Assembly (NCBI GenBank): GCA_964444225.1
Contig: CAYUFM010000006.1
Span: 1 to 49,695 of the forward strand
Direction of reading: 5' to 3'
From: JALHOM01 sp964444225
GTDB taxonomy: Bacteria; Patescibacteriota; Saccharimonadia; Saccharimonadales; 2-12-FULL-41-12
DNA length: 49,695 nucleotides
Positions 1 through 8,078 of the stretch are shown in pieces. The position numbers and the translations under genes were made by a program. Under the pieces are notes generated by a model that was given only the letters and a program-made list of their open reading frames with translations, searched no databases and was not told the origin of the DNA. Each line of letters starts with the position of its first letter. Positions within the stretch are counted from its first letter, which is position 1.

Positions 1-54
1 CGCGCGCGGTTTGGGACCGCGAGGTCGAAGGTTCGAGTCCTTTATCCCCGACCA
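1..54 (+). tRNA. tRNA-Pro (anticodon TGG), 5' part cut by window edge
   Basis: The anticodon arm has stem CGCGG/CCGCG around loop TTTGGGA, which gives anticodon TGG. A T-arm with GTTCGAG and an encoded CCA at 52-54 follow. The acceptor and D-arm 5' halves lie outside the window. The 3' end is the probable attachment site of the element to its right, because the recombinase gene on the other strand ends inside it. Confidence 0.9.
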
Positions 55-1688
55 AGATCGAAATTTTTCGAATTAACGAACCCTTCCCAGGGTTCGTTTA
101 ATTTGTGGGTGATGTTGTACCCCCGTTTAACATCGAAACTATCGGCTGTTACGGTGAAGTTCGAGAAGAATACTCGCACAACGGAGTCTTTTAGCTCACC
201 TTCCTCTTCATCAATCAAAATATCAGATACACCGTTCATAAGTTCGAGATATTTCTTATATGTTGGCAACGCTTCTTTTGCTTCTTTTCTATCGCCTACA
301 AGCCTAGTTTGTTCGGTTTTGAGTGTTTTTATCTCTGCTGTTAACGCCTTTAAGTCGTAATGCTCCTGTAAAACAGGGCTGTTCCTAATTAGATCTTTAG
401 TCTGTTGATATTCTTTCTCCTTGAGCGAAATGGTCTTACTGAGAGATGTTATTCTTGATTCCATTTCCTTTAATGTCTGGCTAAGCTTCTTTTTTGCTTC
501 AGCAATCCAGTAATCATAATTATCTTTAGTCGTAAACTGATGCTCCTTGAGATAGTTATAGATGTGCAGGGTTACTTTTGTAGAGAGGACACTCTTATTC
601 CTAAACGGACAGGTAAGTGTTTCACACTTATAGTAATAATATTCTGTCGTAGAACCGTCTCTTAACTTCTTTGTGGTTATGCCAGAGCTGAACGACTTAT
701 GACAATGACCGCAGTAGACAATACCTCGCAAGTAGTTAGCTCTAGTCGTTTCCTTATTTTTGACCAACATAGAAGACACCAGTTTGGATGATGATAGGCT
801 AGACGTCTTATTTATCTTCAAGAAGTCCACAACACTTATAGCAGGCTCAAAATCGTACAGGGGCATAAGGTCTACAAGGTTTTTCCCGTACTTCAACACG
901 CCAGCGTACACAGGGTCTCTCAGGAGCTTGTGTACAGCGTCTTTGTCCCATACAAAGGGTTCTGGATCTTTTTGCCATCTACGCACCGTGTAGCCAGTAT
1001 TATTGAGCCATTTCATAATGTCGGTTTGAGACTCTCCCTCTACACGCTTATCAAATGCCCGCTTGATAAGTGTGAAGTTCTGACCGTCAGGGTATAGCTT
1101 CCTGTCCGCGCTAATCATATAGCCGTGTTTAAGCTGACCAATATACTCACCCCTTTCTGTAATGTGCCTGTTACCACGGTCTACTGACTCGCTAAGATGT
1201 TCTGAGTACTGCTTAGATAGTACAAACGAGATTCCGAGTAGCATTTTGCCTGTTGGGTTGTTCTCGAAGGTTAGCGTAGCGAACTTCAAATCTTTTAGTA
1301 TGCCCTTGTCGAGCAGGTCGATTATTTCGCCTGCTTCTTTCATATTTCGAGAAAGCCTATCAGGATGCCACGCTATAAGTCCATCATATCGACCAGCCTT
1401 AATATCATCGAGTACTGCCCTAAAAGCTACTCGGGTATCTGGCTCTTTTGCAGAGTATTTTTCTTGGACAACCTTAACTACATTTAGGTTATTTGGCACT
1501 ACGCAGGACTTCATACAATCTTGTATCTGGTCAGGGATAGACCGCTCTTGTCGCTCCTCACCAGTGGTAGACTTACGAGCGTAGAGGACATATTTAAGCT
1601 TCTTCTCGTCAATCTGTTCTGTTGTTTCAGTACCTAAATTGCCCTGAAGTAGAGATAAAAGCTGTTGAGTTGGTGTTTTGACATCCAT
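42..1688 (-). CDS. large serine recombinase (integrase)
   Basis: This is a site-specific integrase of the large serine recombinase family (548 aa), acting on DNA through a covalent Ser intermediate. The N-terminal resolvase fold contains YARKSTTGEERQERS, whose Ser in ARKS is the probable nucleophile, and the downstream WHPDRLSRN motif is typical. A Recombinase domain follows, then a zinc ribbon (CGHCH ... CETLTCP) and a coiled coil over roughly residues 400-470. A TATAAT box at 1698-1703 lies 9 nt before the ATG, so the mRNA has almost no leader. The stop codon lies inside the 3' end of tRNA-Pro, so the last residues are encoded by attachment-site sequence and may change on excision. It is the first gene of the integrated element. 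Confidence 0.95.
   Translation of the reverse strand: MDVKTPTQQLLSLLQGNLGTETTEQIDEKKLKYVLYARKSTTGEERQERSIPDQIQDCMKSCVVPNNLNVVKVVQEKYSAKEPDTRVAFRAVLDDIKAGRYDGLIAWHPDRLSRNMKEAGEIIDLLDKGILKDLKFATLTFENNPTGKMLLGISFVLSKQYSEHLSESVDRGNRHITERGEYIGQLKHGYMISADRKLYPDGQNFTLIKRAFDKRVEGESQTDIMKWLNNTGYTVRRWQKDPEPFVWDKDAVHKLLRDPVYAGVLKYGKNLVDLMPLYDFEPAISVVDFLKINKTSSLSSSKLVSSMLVKNKETTRANYLRGIVYCGHCHKSFSSGITTKKLRDGSTTEYYYYKCETLTCPFRNKSVLSTKVTLHIYNYLKEHQFTTKDNYDYWIAEAKKKLSQTLKEMESRITSLSKTISLKEKEYQQTKDLIRNSPVLQEHYDLKALTAEIKTLKTEQTRLVGDRKEAKEALPTYKKYLELMNGVSDILIDEEEGELKDSVVRVFFSNFTVTADSFDVKRGYNITHKLNEPWEGFVNSKNFDLGRG
75..99 (+). terminator. hairpin after tRNA-Pro, inside recombinase 3' coding end
   Basis: Arms AACGAACCCT and AGGGTTCGT(T) flank a short loop and are followed by a T/A-rich stretch on the + strand. 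It can end the tRNA transcript. It lies within the last codons of the oppositely oriented recombinase gene, so the same bases also encode protein. Confidence 0.5.
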
Positions 1689-1697
1689 AATACCTCT

Positions 1698-1703
1698 ATT
1701 ATA
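1698..1703 (-). promoter_or_regulatory. -10 box of recombinase gene
   Basis: TATAAT on the minus strand lies 9 nt upstream of the ATG at 1688. No clear -35 hexamer is seen. Confidence 0.6.
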
Positions 1704-1769
1704 ACTCTAGTTCGAGAAGATTGTCGCTATTAAGTATTATGTCTATAACAGTGTTCTAACAGTTTGAGC

Positions 1770-1775
1770 TATAAT
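1770..1775 (+). promoter_or_regulatory. -10 box for the 1776-1940 transcript
   Basis: A perfect TATAAT sits in the divergent gap, pointing right. Transcription would begin near 1782, far ahead of the plausible start codon at 1981. This leaves about 200 nt of structured leader or a separate small RNA. Confidence 0.5.
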
Positions 1776-1940
1776 AGGCAACAAGGTCTATTTGACCCCC
1801 GATCTAGAGCCACCAGTAATGGAGAGGTATGATCATCAAATCCACGAAAAGAAACAGCTCGTCATGAGTACTTCTTTTCGTGGTCGCATAGGGAAACCTG
1901 TGTGGGTGCCCGAAAGGGTGCCGCTCGTGGCGGGCTTTTT
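1776..1940 (+). ncRNA. candidate small RNA or attenuator with two hairpins
   Basis: After the TATAAT at 1770-1775 there is a perfect 12-bp inverted repeat at 1842-1853 and 1872-1883. A second stem GCCCG/CGGGC at 1908-1935 follows, directly trailed by TTTTT, which looks like an intrinsic terminator. Translation through the region gives an unconvincing peptide, and the better start codon for the next gene is downstream at 1981. It may be a roughly 160-nt small RNA of the element, or an attenuator whose read-through feeds the 1981 gene and the NACHT gene. No match to a named RNA family is claimed. Confidence 0.45.
1908..1940 (+). terminator. intrinsic-terminator-like hairpin
   Basis: Stem GCCCG (1908-1912) pairs with CGGGC (1931-1935) and is followed by five T residues. 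It lies upstream of the small gene at 1981, so it would act as an attenuator or as the end of a small RNA. Confidence 0.5.
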
Positions 1941-1980
1941 GATTGCCGCGATTACTACCAACGCTAAACAGGATCACAAT

Positions 1981-2529
1981 ATGTTTTCTAGCACCAAACG
2001 AGTTAACGAACACCAACTTATAGCCGAAGTTAAACAGTTGCTTGGTAAATACGTTACAAAGCACTCCAAGCAAACTGAATCAATATCTGATAGTACCGCT
2101 TCGCTGTTTATGCCCTATGTTTATATCTATACCTATATAGCTCAACGTGAGATATGGGATAACTGCGGAATGCTGAAGGGTCTCTCGGCTGGCAACTTGT
2201 TGATTGATACCTTAATCGCTGACGTAGCTAAAGGTGCGAGTAATGATGACGATAGTAAAACTGTCGAGAAACAGCAACGTGACATTTATGAAAAAATATC
2301 TAGCAGGCTTCACAAGGCTAATGCATCAGATGGTGACAACGAATTCAGTATAACTCTTGTCGCCAATGAAGCGATGACAGTAGTAGCAGAAAAAGCTTCT
2401 GGTAAAAGGTCTTCTGATCTAGGGGCGGAGGGCTTTAATGATATGAGTAGGTTCCTTATCGTCACAAAACAATGTAGCGATTTCGATACAGACATCAGCA
2501 AGCTGCTTTCAAAACGAGAATTAGTTTAG
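1981..2529 (+). CDS. unknown protein of the integrated element (182 aa)
   Basis: I do not recognise this protein. The start at 1981 is preferred over in-frame ATGs at 1792 and 1864 because CAGGA lies 7 nt upstream and the region before it is hairpin-rich and reads as an implausible peptide. The product is soluble and polar, with helical stretches, a short aromatic run (YVYIYTYIAQRE) and no signal peptide or obvious motif. It precedes the NACHT gene by 45 bp on the same strand, so it may be a partner or regulator of that defence protein, although the NACHT gene has its own -10 box. Confidence 0.6.
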   Translation: MFSSTKRVNEHQLIAEVKQLLGKYVTKHSKQTESISDSTASLFMPYVYIYTYIAQREIWDNCGMLKGLSAGNLLIDTLIADVAKGASNDDDSKTVEKQQRDIYEKISSRLHKANASDGDNEFSITLVANEAMTVVAEKASGKRSSDLGAEGFNDMSRFLIVTKQCSDFDTDISKLLSKRELV

Positions 2530-2560
2530 CTATCAGGTACTGTTCTTGACCCAGACGGTC

Positions 2561-2566
2561 TATAAT
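2561..2566 (+). promoter_or_regulatory. -10 box of NACHT gene, leaderless arrangement
   Basis: TATAAT lies 8 nt before the ATG at 2575, so transcription should begin at or next to the start codon. No ribosome binding site is present. Confidence 0.6.
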
Positions 2567-2574
2567 TGTGAAAG

Positions 2575-5500
2575 ATGAAGGTGACCTGGAAACAATTTGC
2601 TGCAATTAATGCCGATACTACCGACAGTTTTCAGTCACTGGCAAGCTATATATACTGTCGGCAAATCGGGACTAAATTTAAGAATGCACCCAAGAACTAT
2701 CCTGGGCTAGAGGCAAAGCCAAATAAGGGTAAGGACGGGTTGGTGTATGGCTATCAAGCAAAATACTTCGATGTTCAGGATGCAAAATCGCAAAAGGCTC
2801 AACTCATTAAAACGCTCAAAGCTGTTAAAGCAACAGATCTCTCTGCTCTAAATGTATTGAAAATTTATGTAAATGAGACAGCGGCTGGTGTTCAAGATGA
2901 CGTAGAGACAGCATGGAACAAGCTCGTTACTGATTCGGGCAAGACAGCCAAGGTGCCGATAGAATGGCTCTGTGGCGTTAATTCATTCCAAGTTGAACTT
3001 GAATCAGACAAATCCTATGGACACGTTACCGCAATGTTCTTCAATAGTGGTGATCCGATCAAAGTGCACCAAGATAACGTGCCTGAACAAACCATACAAG
3101 ACCTTTTTGCCAAACCTTATTTTATCGATCTCCCTCTCTCTGACAAGAAAGGTGAAATTACACTCAAAAATCTTGTAAAAGATAAAAAATCAAAAGTCAT
3201 CTTGATTCGGGCGCGTGCTGGTGCTGGTAAGTCAATTCTATTAAAACGCTTTGCATATATTGCAGCAGGACTGGATAGGGACTATCAGAAACAGCAAGAA
3301 CTACTTGTAAAGGACGGACTTTACATAAGACTGAATGCTCACGAATTTATCAACTCTAGTCCTAGGGATCTAATATCTAGACGGCTTGATACGTATGGCA
3401 TAGACATTAATGACTACAGCTTAAGACTGTTAATTGATAGTCTGGATGAAATATCCGAACGAGATGCTCGTGTAATATCACAAAGCTTGCAGCATCTTAT
3501 GTCTACTGGGGCTGTCCAGCAAATAATCTCATGCTCTAGGGAGGCAAGTAAAAACGCTGTTATATTCAGTCAAATACTTACTCCTCGTGATGTTCATATT
3601 GATCGGCTCGATCAAAAGATTCTTGTAGAGTACTTTCAAAATAGAAAAAACCGAACTAAAACTAAGCTTCTGAAAGATGCAATTAAAAATGGTACGGACA
3701 TAGAGCTTCTGAAGGATGTCCGTATGCTTGAATTGGCATGGCACGTGGTCAAATTCAAAAGCGACTTCGAAAAGTCTACCTTAATGCAAAAACGTTTTGA
3801 GTCTGAAGCTGAGAATGCACGCCTAGAAGAACTTAACTTACTGCAGCCACATACTGACAAGATTGAGACAATCCTTGAAGAGCAAGGCTACCTTTTACAA
3901 ATGAGGGAAAGTTACGATTTTCCACTGGCTTTACTGCAACGAATCATTGAGAAACAAAACCCGAAACTAAATTACGGTGACATAAACAAAACAGTAGGCA
4001 AACTGAAAGACATTTGCATAGATGATATCGCTGGATTTGCAAATGTTATGCAGTTTGAGCATAGGTCGTGGGCAGACTATTTTGCGGCAAGGTATCTCTC
4101 TAAAAGATTTCATCGCAAGAAAGATATTCTAGTTCAGTTTGCTCAATATGAAGATTTTCTAAAAGAGTGGTTTGTACCAGTAACGAGACATCGTTACTTG
4201 ATGCGTGACAATTTTGTTGGCTGTATTTCCATAGGCATCATTGAGTCGTATTTGGATGGCTACCTAGATAGGTCTGACGTTAACGATGAATTACTAATCA
4301 AAATCGCAATTAGTAAGCACCATGCTGAATTGCGTGAACAAGTCGAAGCGGAACTCCAATCAAAAATTGATGGTGGTTACGTAACGCCAAGCTTTGCCCT
4401 GACTTGTCTAAACGCTGGGTATGACGCACTTGCTCTTAAAGTTCATAACTTAGTCCTCAGAGGTCTTGATGCGAAGGATAAAGACATTTACCAGACTGTC
4501 TGGGATCAGCTTCATGAGTTCTATACGCTCCAGATACATTACGGGAGGCAGAGTAAGGAAGAGATATTAGAACGAACCCAAAAGATCATATACAACGACC
4601 TTAGGGGAAAAAGGGGTCATACGAGTGACATAGAAAGGCTAGGAGATAAGTTAGCATCTATACTCTCTACTCTTTTTGATAACGGACTAGATCTTGGTTA
4701 TATCATTGATCATTCACGAAAAACTTTACATTATCCTCTGTTTGATTTCTTCACGCAGCCAAATATAGCAGCTGAGATCTCCGCATCAGAAACCTTGCGA
4801 GCTAAAATATTAGATTTTTACAAAGGTAATACCGAAGATAAGCTAGCAATACAAGGAATCTTTGGGAAAGACTTCACGCAAAAACAAAAAGATCTTACAA
4901 AGAAACTCATGAAAATAATGCGTGAGGAAACTTGGAGACGTGAATCGCTTTCATATCATTACCAGACCAAAATATACGCTCTTAAAAGAATTCTTGGCTA
5001 CTGTGAATGGGAGGCGCAACCCTACGAGCATGACTATAGCGATATTCTAACTTCTGAAAATATCTTCGAGCACACTTTTTACTTTACGATTATCAGTTTT
5101 GATCCAGATAAGGCTTCAGCATTAGCAAAGTGGCTGAAAGAAGCTCCTTCTTACAATAGGTCAATGTCAGCTCGTTATGATAACCCGATTAAGAGAGCGA
5201 CTACGATTCTCGTAGCTTACCTCCTAAAGAAGTTGCCTTATACGGGTGCGCAGAAGTTACTCAACAATGTCCGTGAAACCGAAAACCAAATAATAAGCCC
5301 TTACTTTTTGGCTATACGAGTTCATAGTGACGATGAAAAAAGATTCCGTGGGCTCTTTTCTTACAACGACATCTTTACGCTAATTGACGCCTCCAAAGAA
5401 TCGCTAGAAGAATATTTATCAAGCATATCCGATCTTGGTGGCATGCTTGCAATGTTTGAGCCCGACAAAGCGATGACTCTTCTTTACGAGTTAAAGCGTG

Positions 5501-6636
5501 AGACACGTCTCCGATATGGTTACCATAAAGATATCCTGGGCTTTTTCTTAACAGACGCCTTAGAAATAATGTGGGAAAACAACCTTTATAACTACAACGA
5601 ACTTGTAGAAAAAACGAAGAGTATTTACGAGCTGATCATCGGCATAAAAAAGATAACTGATGGAGATGAGGTAGGCTGGCTTCCTGATTACTTCTTTGAA
5701 GCTTTAGTAAGATTTGACATGAAGTTAGCCGAAGAACTCTACAAAAAATACGAAGAGGATGAATCATACGATCTTAACATAGTAACTATTATGCTCCTTG
5801 CTCGTATTGATCGTGGAGATGACTATGATGAGATCAAGAAAGCGCTTACTCGATATCAACCTTACTACATCGAACATAACAGAGTAATAGAAAGCTACTA
5901 TGAACATAGATTTATCGCTCAAATGGAAGTTGTACTCCAAGAAGGTAAATATTCAAAAGAGGACAGGACTGATGCAATTGTTGGTGCTAGTAAGGAAATC
6001 ATAGCACTCGTTAAGCAACAAGAAGAGAGATGGAAATATCATCCAAGAGATGACGATAAAAAACTCACCAAGGCTATTAAGGCGTACAGAAAATATAAGA
6101 AAATTCTCAACCAAGAAACTCTTCCTCCATTCCCAAGGACTCAAAAATCAACAAACTATGTAGGTTCGGAGGAATACCAAGCCAAACAGATCACCTCACT
6201 AGAAACCACCAAGAAGTTATTAGAGGCAGCCTCAAGCCAGAAAGAAATAAAGGACTTGCTGGGTGCCTTAACGTATAAGGTAAGGATAGACGTAGACTCG
6301 GGGTATTTGCTAGGAAATGAACCATCTGCAAAAGTCTTCATTTCGAAATTATATAAATTTGGGGTAAATTTTTCTGACCTCGAAGAGGTAGTTGAGCGAG
6401 CTGTTCAACCCTTCTATTACGGCAGAAAGTCACAGATGTTTACACAGCTGCTCTGGAACTCTCCTTATCGTGAGGACTTACGAAGCTATTTAATGCGATC
6501 CAAGCACCATGCAAGCGTGAGTAACATACTGAGAATGCTTATAAATGAATCTGAATTTGAGACGTCTCGTAATCTCATAGATGAAGTACTCGATTGTATT
6601 CGCTTATTAGTTAGATCTAATAGGAAAAAACCTTAA
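2575..6636 (+). CDS. NACHT/STAND NTPase with nuclease-like N-terminus (Avs-like anti-phage protein)
   Basis: This is a 1353-residue STAND-type NTPase. Proteins of this build sense phage products and then trigger an effector, usually a nuclease. Residues about 40-65 carry GLEAKP ... GYQAKYF, resembling the E/D...QxK core of Mrr/PD-(D/E)xK nucleases fused to Avs and bacterial NACHT proteins. The Walker A motif is ARAGAGKS at residues 213-220 and Walker B is LLIDSLDE at 285-292. The C-terminal ~800 residues are alpha-helical and repeat-like, as expected of a ligand sensor. It is leaderless by its -10 box. The 3' end overlaps the convergent small-terminase-like gene by 4 bp. The family is clear from the NTPase motifs. 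The nuclease domain and the phage trigger are inference. Confidence 0.85.
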   Translation: MKVTWKQFAAINADTTDSFQSLASYIYCRQIGTKFKNAPKNYPGLEAKPNKGKDGLVYGYQAKYFDVQDAKSQKAQLIKTLKAVKATDLSALNVLKIYVNETAAGVQDDVETAWNKLVTDSGKTAKVPIEWLCGVNSFQVELESDKSYGHVTAMFFNSGDPIKVHQDNVPEQTIQDLFAKPYFIDLPLSDKKGEITLKNLVKDKKSKVILIRARAGAGKSILLKRFAYIAAGLDRDYQKQQELLVKDGLYIRLNAHEFINSSPRDLISRRLDTYGIDINDYSLRLLIDSLDEISERDARVISQSLQHLMSTGAVQQIISCSREASKNAVIFSQILTPRDVHIDRLDQKILVEYFQNRKNRTKTKLLKDAIKNGTDIELLKDVRMLELAWHVVKFKSDFEKSTLMQKRFESEAENARLEELNLLQPHTDKIETILEEQGYLLQMRESYDFPLALLQRIIEKQNPKLNYGDINKTVGKLKDICIDDIAGFANVMQFEHRSWADYFAARYLSKRFHRKKDILVQFAQYEDFLKEWFVPVTRHRYLMRDNFVGCISIGIIESYLDGYLDRSDVNDELLIKIAISKHHAELREQVEAELQSKIDGGYVTPSFALTCLNAGYDALALKVHNLVLRGLDAKDKDIYQTVWDQLHEFYTLQIHYGRQSKEEILERTQKIIYNDLRGKRGHTSDIERLGDKLASILSTLFDNGLDLGYIIDHSRKTLHYPLFDFFTQPNIAAEISASETLRAKILDFYKGNTEDKLAIQGIFGKDFTQKQKDLTKKLMKIMREETWRRESLSYHYQTKIYALKRILGYCEWEAQPYEHDYSDILTSENIFEHTFYFTIISFDPDKASALAKWLKEAPSYNRSMSARYDNPIKRATTILVAYLLKKLPYTGAQKLLNNVRETENQIISPYFLAIRVHSDDEKRFRGLFSYNDIFTLIDASKESLEEYLSSISDLGGMLAMFEPDKAMTLLYELKRETRLRYGYHKDILGFFLTDALEIMWENNLYNYNELVEKTKSIYELIIGIKKITDGDEVGWLPDYFFEALVRFDMKLAEELYKKYEEDESYDLNIVTIMLLARIDRGDDYDEIKKALTRYQPYYIEHNRVIESYYEHRFIAQMEVVLQEGKYSKEDRTDAIVGASKEIIALVKQQEERWKYHPRDDDKKLTKAIKAYRKYKKILNQETLPPFPRTQKSTNYVGSEEYQAKQITSLETTKKLLEAASSQKEIKDLLGALTYKVRIDVDSGYLLGNEPSAKVFISKLYKFGVNFSDLEEVVERAVQPFYYGRKSQMFTQLLWNSPYREDLRSYLMRSKHHASVSNILRMLINESEFETSRNLIDEVLDCIRLLVRSNRKKP

Positions 6637-7055
6637 TCTAGTACACTTTCAATGTTGATTTGAACATTGGTTTGAGAAGCGGCACCAAACATCTGGTAAT
6701 GTTTCATCATCATATCTATGGCACGTAATTTATTGTGAGTAGATTCACCACTATCATTAATGATAGTGGTAAGTTTAAGTAGAAGGAGCTCGGGCTCCAT
6801 AGTTTGCATCTGTCCGAGTTTTTCCGATAACCACTTGGGGCGATTATGTGTGAGATTACGAGCTGTTTCATAAGTGTAGCCCGCCTTTATAGCTGATTGA
6901 TAACAATTTCCGAATGTTACGCTGTCTGCATTGAAGTAGAGCTCTATAAATCTCTCCTGACGAGGGTCAAGGGCAATAGTAGATGTCGGGCTCACCCCCA
7001 TACCTTTTGAAATATGTAAAACATCCTGATCCATAGCTTTATCTTTACTTTCCAT
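6633..7055 (-). CDS. terminase small subunit-like DNA-binding protein
   Basis: This 140-residue protein matches the pattern of phage terminase small subunits. L-P-R-Q-E-R-F-x-E-L-Y is followed by GNCYQSAIKAGYTYETA, the helix-turn-helix used to recognise the packaging site, and a helical C-terminus for oligomerisation. In a phage it would select DNA for packaging with the large subunit. Here there is no large subunit, portal or capsid gene. In phage-inducible islands a lone small terminase redirects helper-phage packaging. A TATAAT lies only 4 nt before the first ATG, so the ATG at codon 8 is also possible. The gene converges on the NACHT gene with a 4-bp overlap. Confidence 0.75.
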   Translation of the reverse strand: MESKDKAMDQDVLHISKGMGVSPTSTIALDPRQERFIELYFNADSVTFGNCYQSAIKAGYTYETARNLTHNRPKWLSEKLGQMQTMEPELLLLKLTTIINDSGESTHNKLRAIDMMMKHYQMFGAASQTNVQINIESVLD

Positions 7056-7191
7056 TCTAATTATACTTTCGCCAAGGCTAACTTGCCCCTGTTATTGGTA
7101 GAGAATATGTCCCCTAAGTCATTCATAAGCCTTGCGCTGAGTTCGGGTTGGTAGATAATAAAGTCTAGGAGTTCGAGAGGAGTCTGTTTAT
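7056..7191. other. non-coding right flank of the element
   Basis: No ORF is supported here. The stretch contains GTTCGAG at 7171-7177 and TTTATCTCGACCAA at 7187-7200, which resemble the T-loop and 3' end of the tRNA-Pro at the window start. It probably forms the right attachment region of the element. Confidence 0.45.
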
Positions 7192-7242
7192 CTCGACCAA
7201 TGAAAATGCCCGACTTCGTGTCGGGTTTTTTCATTGGTCGAG
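7192..7242. terminator. strong bidirectional palindromic terminator
   Basis: Outer arms of 15 bp (7192-7206 and 7228-7242) are perfectly complementary. Inside them, CCCGAC/GTCGGG closes a TTCGT loop, with A- and T-runs flanking. It can terminate in both directions. It may be the original tRNA-Pro terminator, now separated from that tRNA by the element. Confidence 0.85.
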
Positions 7243-7292
7243 TAAGTAGCTAGGTTCTTTTTTTGTATTTTTAAAGTTAAACTATAGTTTAG

Positions 7293-7931
7293 ATGGTTGA
7301 TCTAATTTTTACATGTATATTAATTTTTTGTTTACTACTTATAAGTGAGTTTCTTTGGCGTAAAAAATGGGTTAGGGCAGAGACTAGTCGCAAAATTATA
7401 CATATGGGTACGGGTGTTTTGGTGGCATTTTTGCCATTTTTTGTATCATGGCCAAGCATACAGGCACTTTCTATAGCTTTTTTAGTGGTGATCTTAGCTT
7501 CTGTTAGGCTGAACATCTTTGGGTCAATCCACTCAGTGAAGAGAGTTACCAAAGGCGAGATTCTTTACGCAGTAGGCATTGGTATTTGTGCATTTTTGCA
7601 GCCTGTCGACTGGATCTTTGCAGCCGCAATTTTGCACTTAGCACTAGCTGACGCGCTGGCCGCTATGGTGGGTACTAAATGGGGCAAGCGCACAAGGTAT
7701 ACATTACTAAGCCATGGTAAATCGATGCTAGGAAGTTTGGTGTTTTTCTACACTTCCATGGCAATTTTTTTGGGAGTTATTTTGCTTCAGCCAGCAGAAG
7801 GCCTACCAAGCAATTATTTACTACTCTTAGTATTGCCGACGATACTTACACTACTAGAAAATGTTTCTTGGTATGGTGTCGATAATGTCACAATACCTCT
7901 GATGTGCGTTGTCTTACTAAGTAGTTTGTAG
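7293..7931 (+). CDS. dolichol/phytol kinase-like membrane protein (CTP-dependent kinase family)
   Basis: This is a 212-residue polytopic membrane protein of the SEC59/VTE5/CDP-diglyceride-synthase-like superfamily, which phosphorylates polyprenol-type alcohols using CTP. Supporting motifs are RKIIHMGTG near residue 30, ALADALAAMVGTKWGK in the middle, HGKSMLGS after it, and GVDNVTIPL at the C-terminus, each next to membrane segments. In a murein-making cell it could salvage or recycle a polyprenol carrier, which is inference. A TATAGT box at 7283-7288 lies 4 nt before the ATG. It is the first gene to the right of the element. Confidence 0.75.
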   Translation: MVDLIFTCILIFCLLLISEFLWRKKWVRAETSRKIIHMGTGVLVAFLPFFVSWPSIQALSIAFLVVILASVRLNIFGSIHSVKRVTKGEILYAVGIGICAFLQPVDWIFAAAILHLALADALAAMVGTKWGKRTRYTLLSHGKSMLGSLVFFYTSMAIFLGVILLQPAEGLPSNYLLLLVLPTILTLLENVSWYGVDNVTIPLMCVVLLSSL

Positions 7932-7953
7932 TAATAATTACTATACTTATTAT

Positions 7954-7982
7954 TTGACTTTTTGTAGATAAAGTAGCATATT
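7954..7982 (+). promoter_or_regulatory. promoter of the surface-protein operon
   Basis: TTGACT and CATATT are separated by 17 bp, upstream of the adhesin gene at 8079. The transcript would have a leader of about 90 nt with a small hairpin (7990-8020). Confidence 0.5.
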
Positions 7983-7989
7983 TATGTTT

Positions 7990-8020
7990 AATACACCCTG
8001 CATGGGTGCTCGTGTGTATT
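7990..8020 (+). promoter_or_regulatory. hairpin in the adhesin leader
   Basis: AATACAC at 7990 can pair with GTGTATT at 8014-8020. An inner CACCC/GGGTG pairing competes for some of the same bases. It lies about 45 nt before the ribosome binding site. Any regulatory role is inference. Confidence 0.3.
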
Positions 8021-8078
8021 GGTAGGTGGAAAAATAGAAAAAGCAAATGACCATTATTTACTACTTAGGGAGGTAGAA

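Larger units (their letters stand above)
42..7200. mobile_element. integrative element at tRNA-Pro (candidate phage satellite / defence island)
   Basis: The element runs from the tRNA-Pro 3' end to about 7200. It carries a large serine recombinase, a hairpin-rich transcribed gap, an unknown small gene, a NACHT-type NTPase and a terminase-small-subunit-like gene. The tRNA end TTTATCCCCGACCAA reappears imperfectly as TTTATCTCGACCAA at 7187-7200, directly before a strong terminator that would fit a native tRNA-Pro 3' flank. The borders are inference. A large serine recombinase shares only a very short core between att sites, so an imperfect repeat is expected. No capsid, portal or large-terminase gene is present, which fits a satellite or defence island better than a prophage. 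Confidence 0.65.

Noticed and set aside
1792..1980. Upstream extension of the 1981 gene to an ATG at 1792
   Set aside because: The stretch contains a 12-bp hairpin and a terminator-like stem, reads as an implausible peptide, and the ATG at 1981 has a better ribosome binding site.
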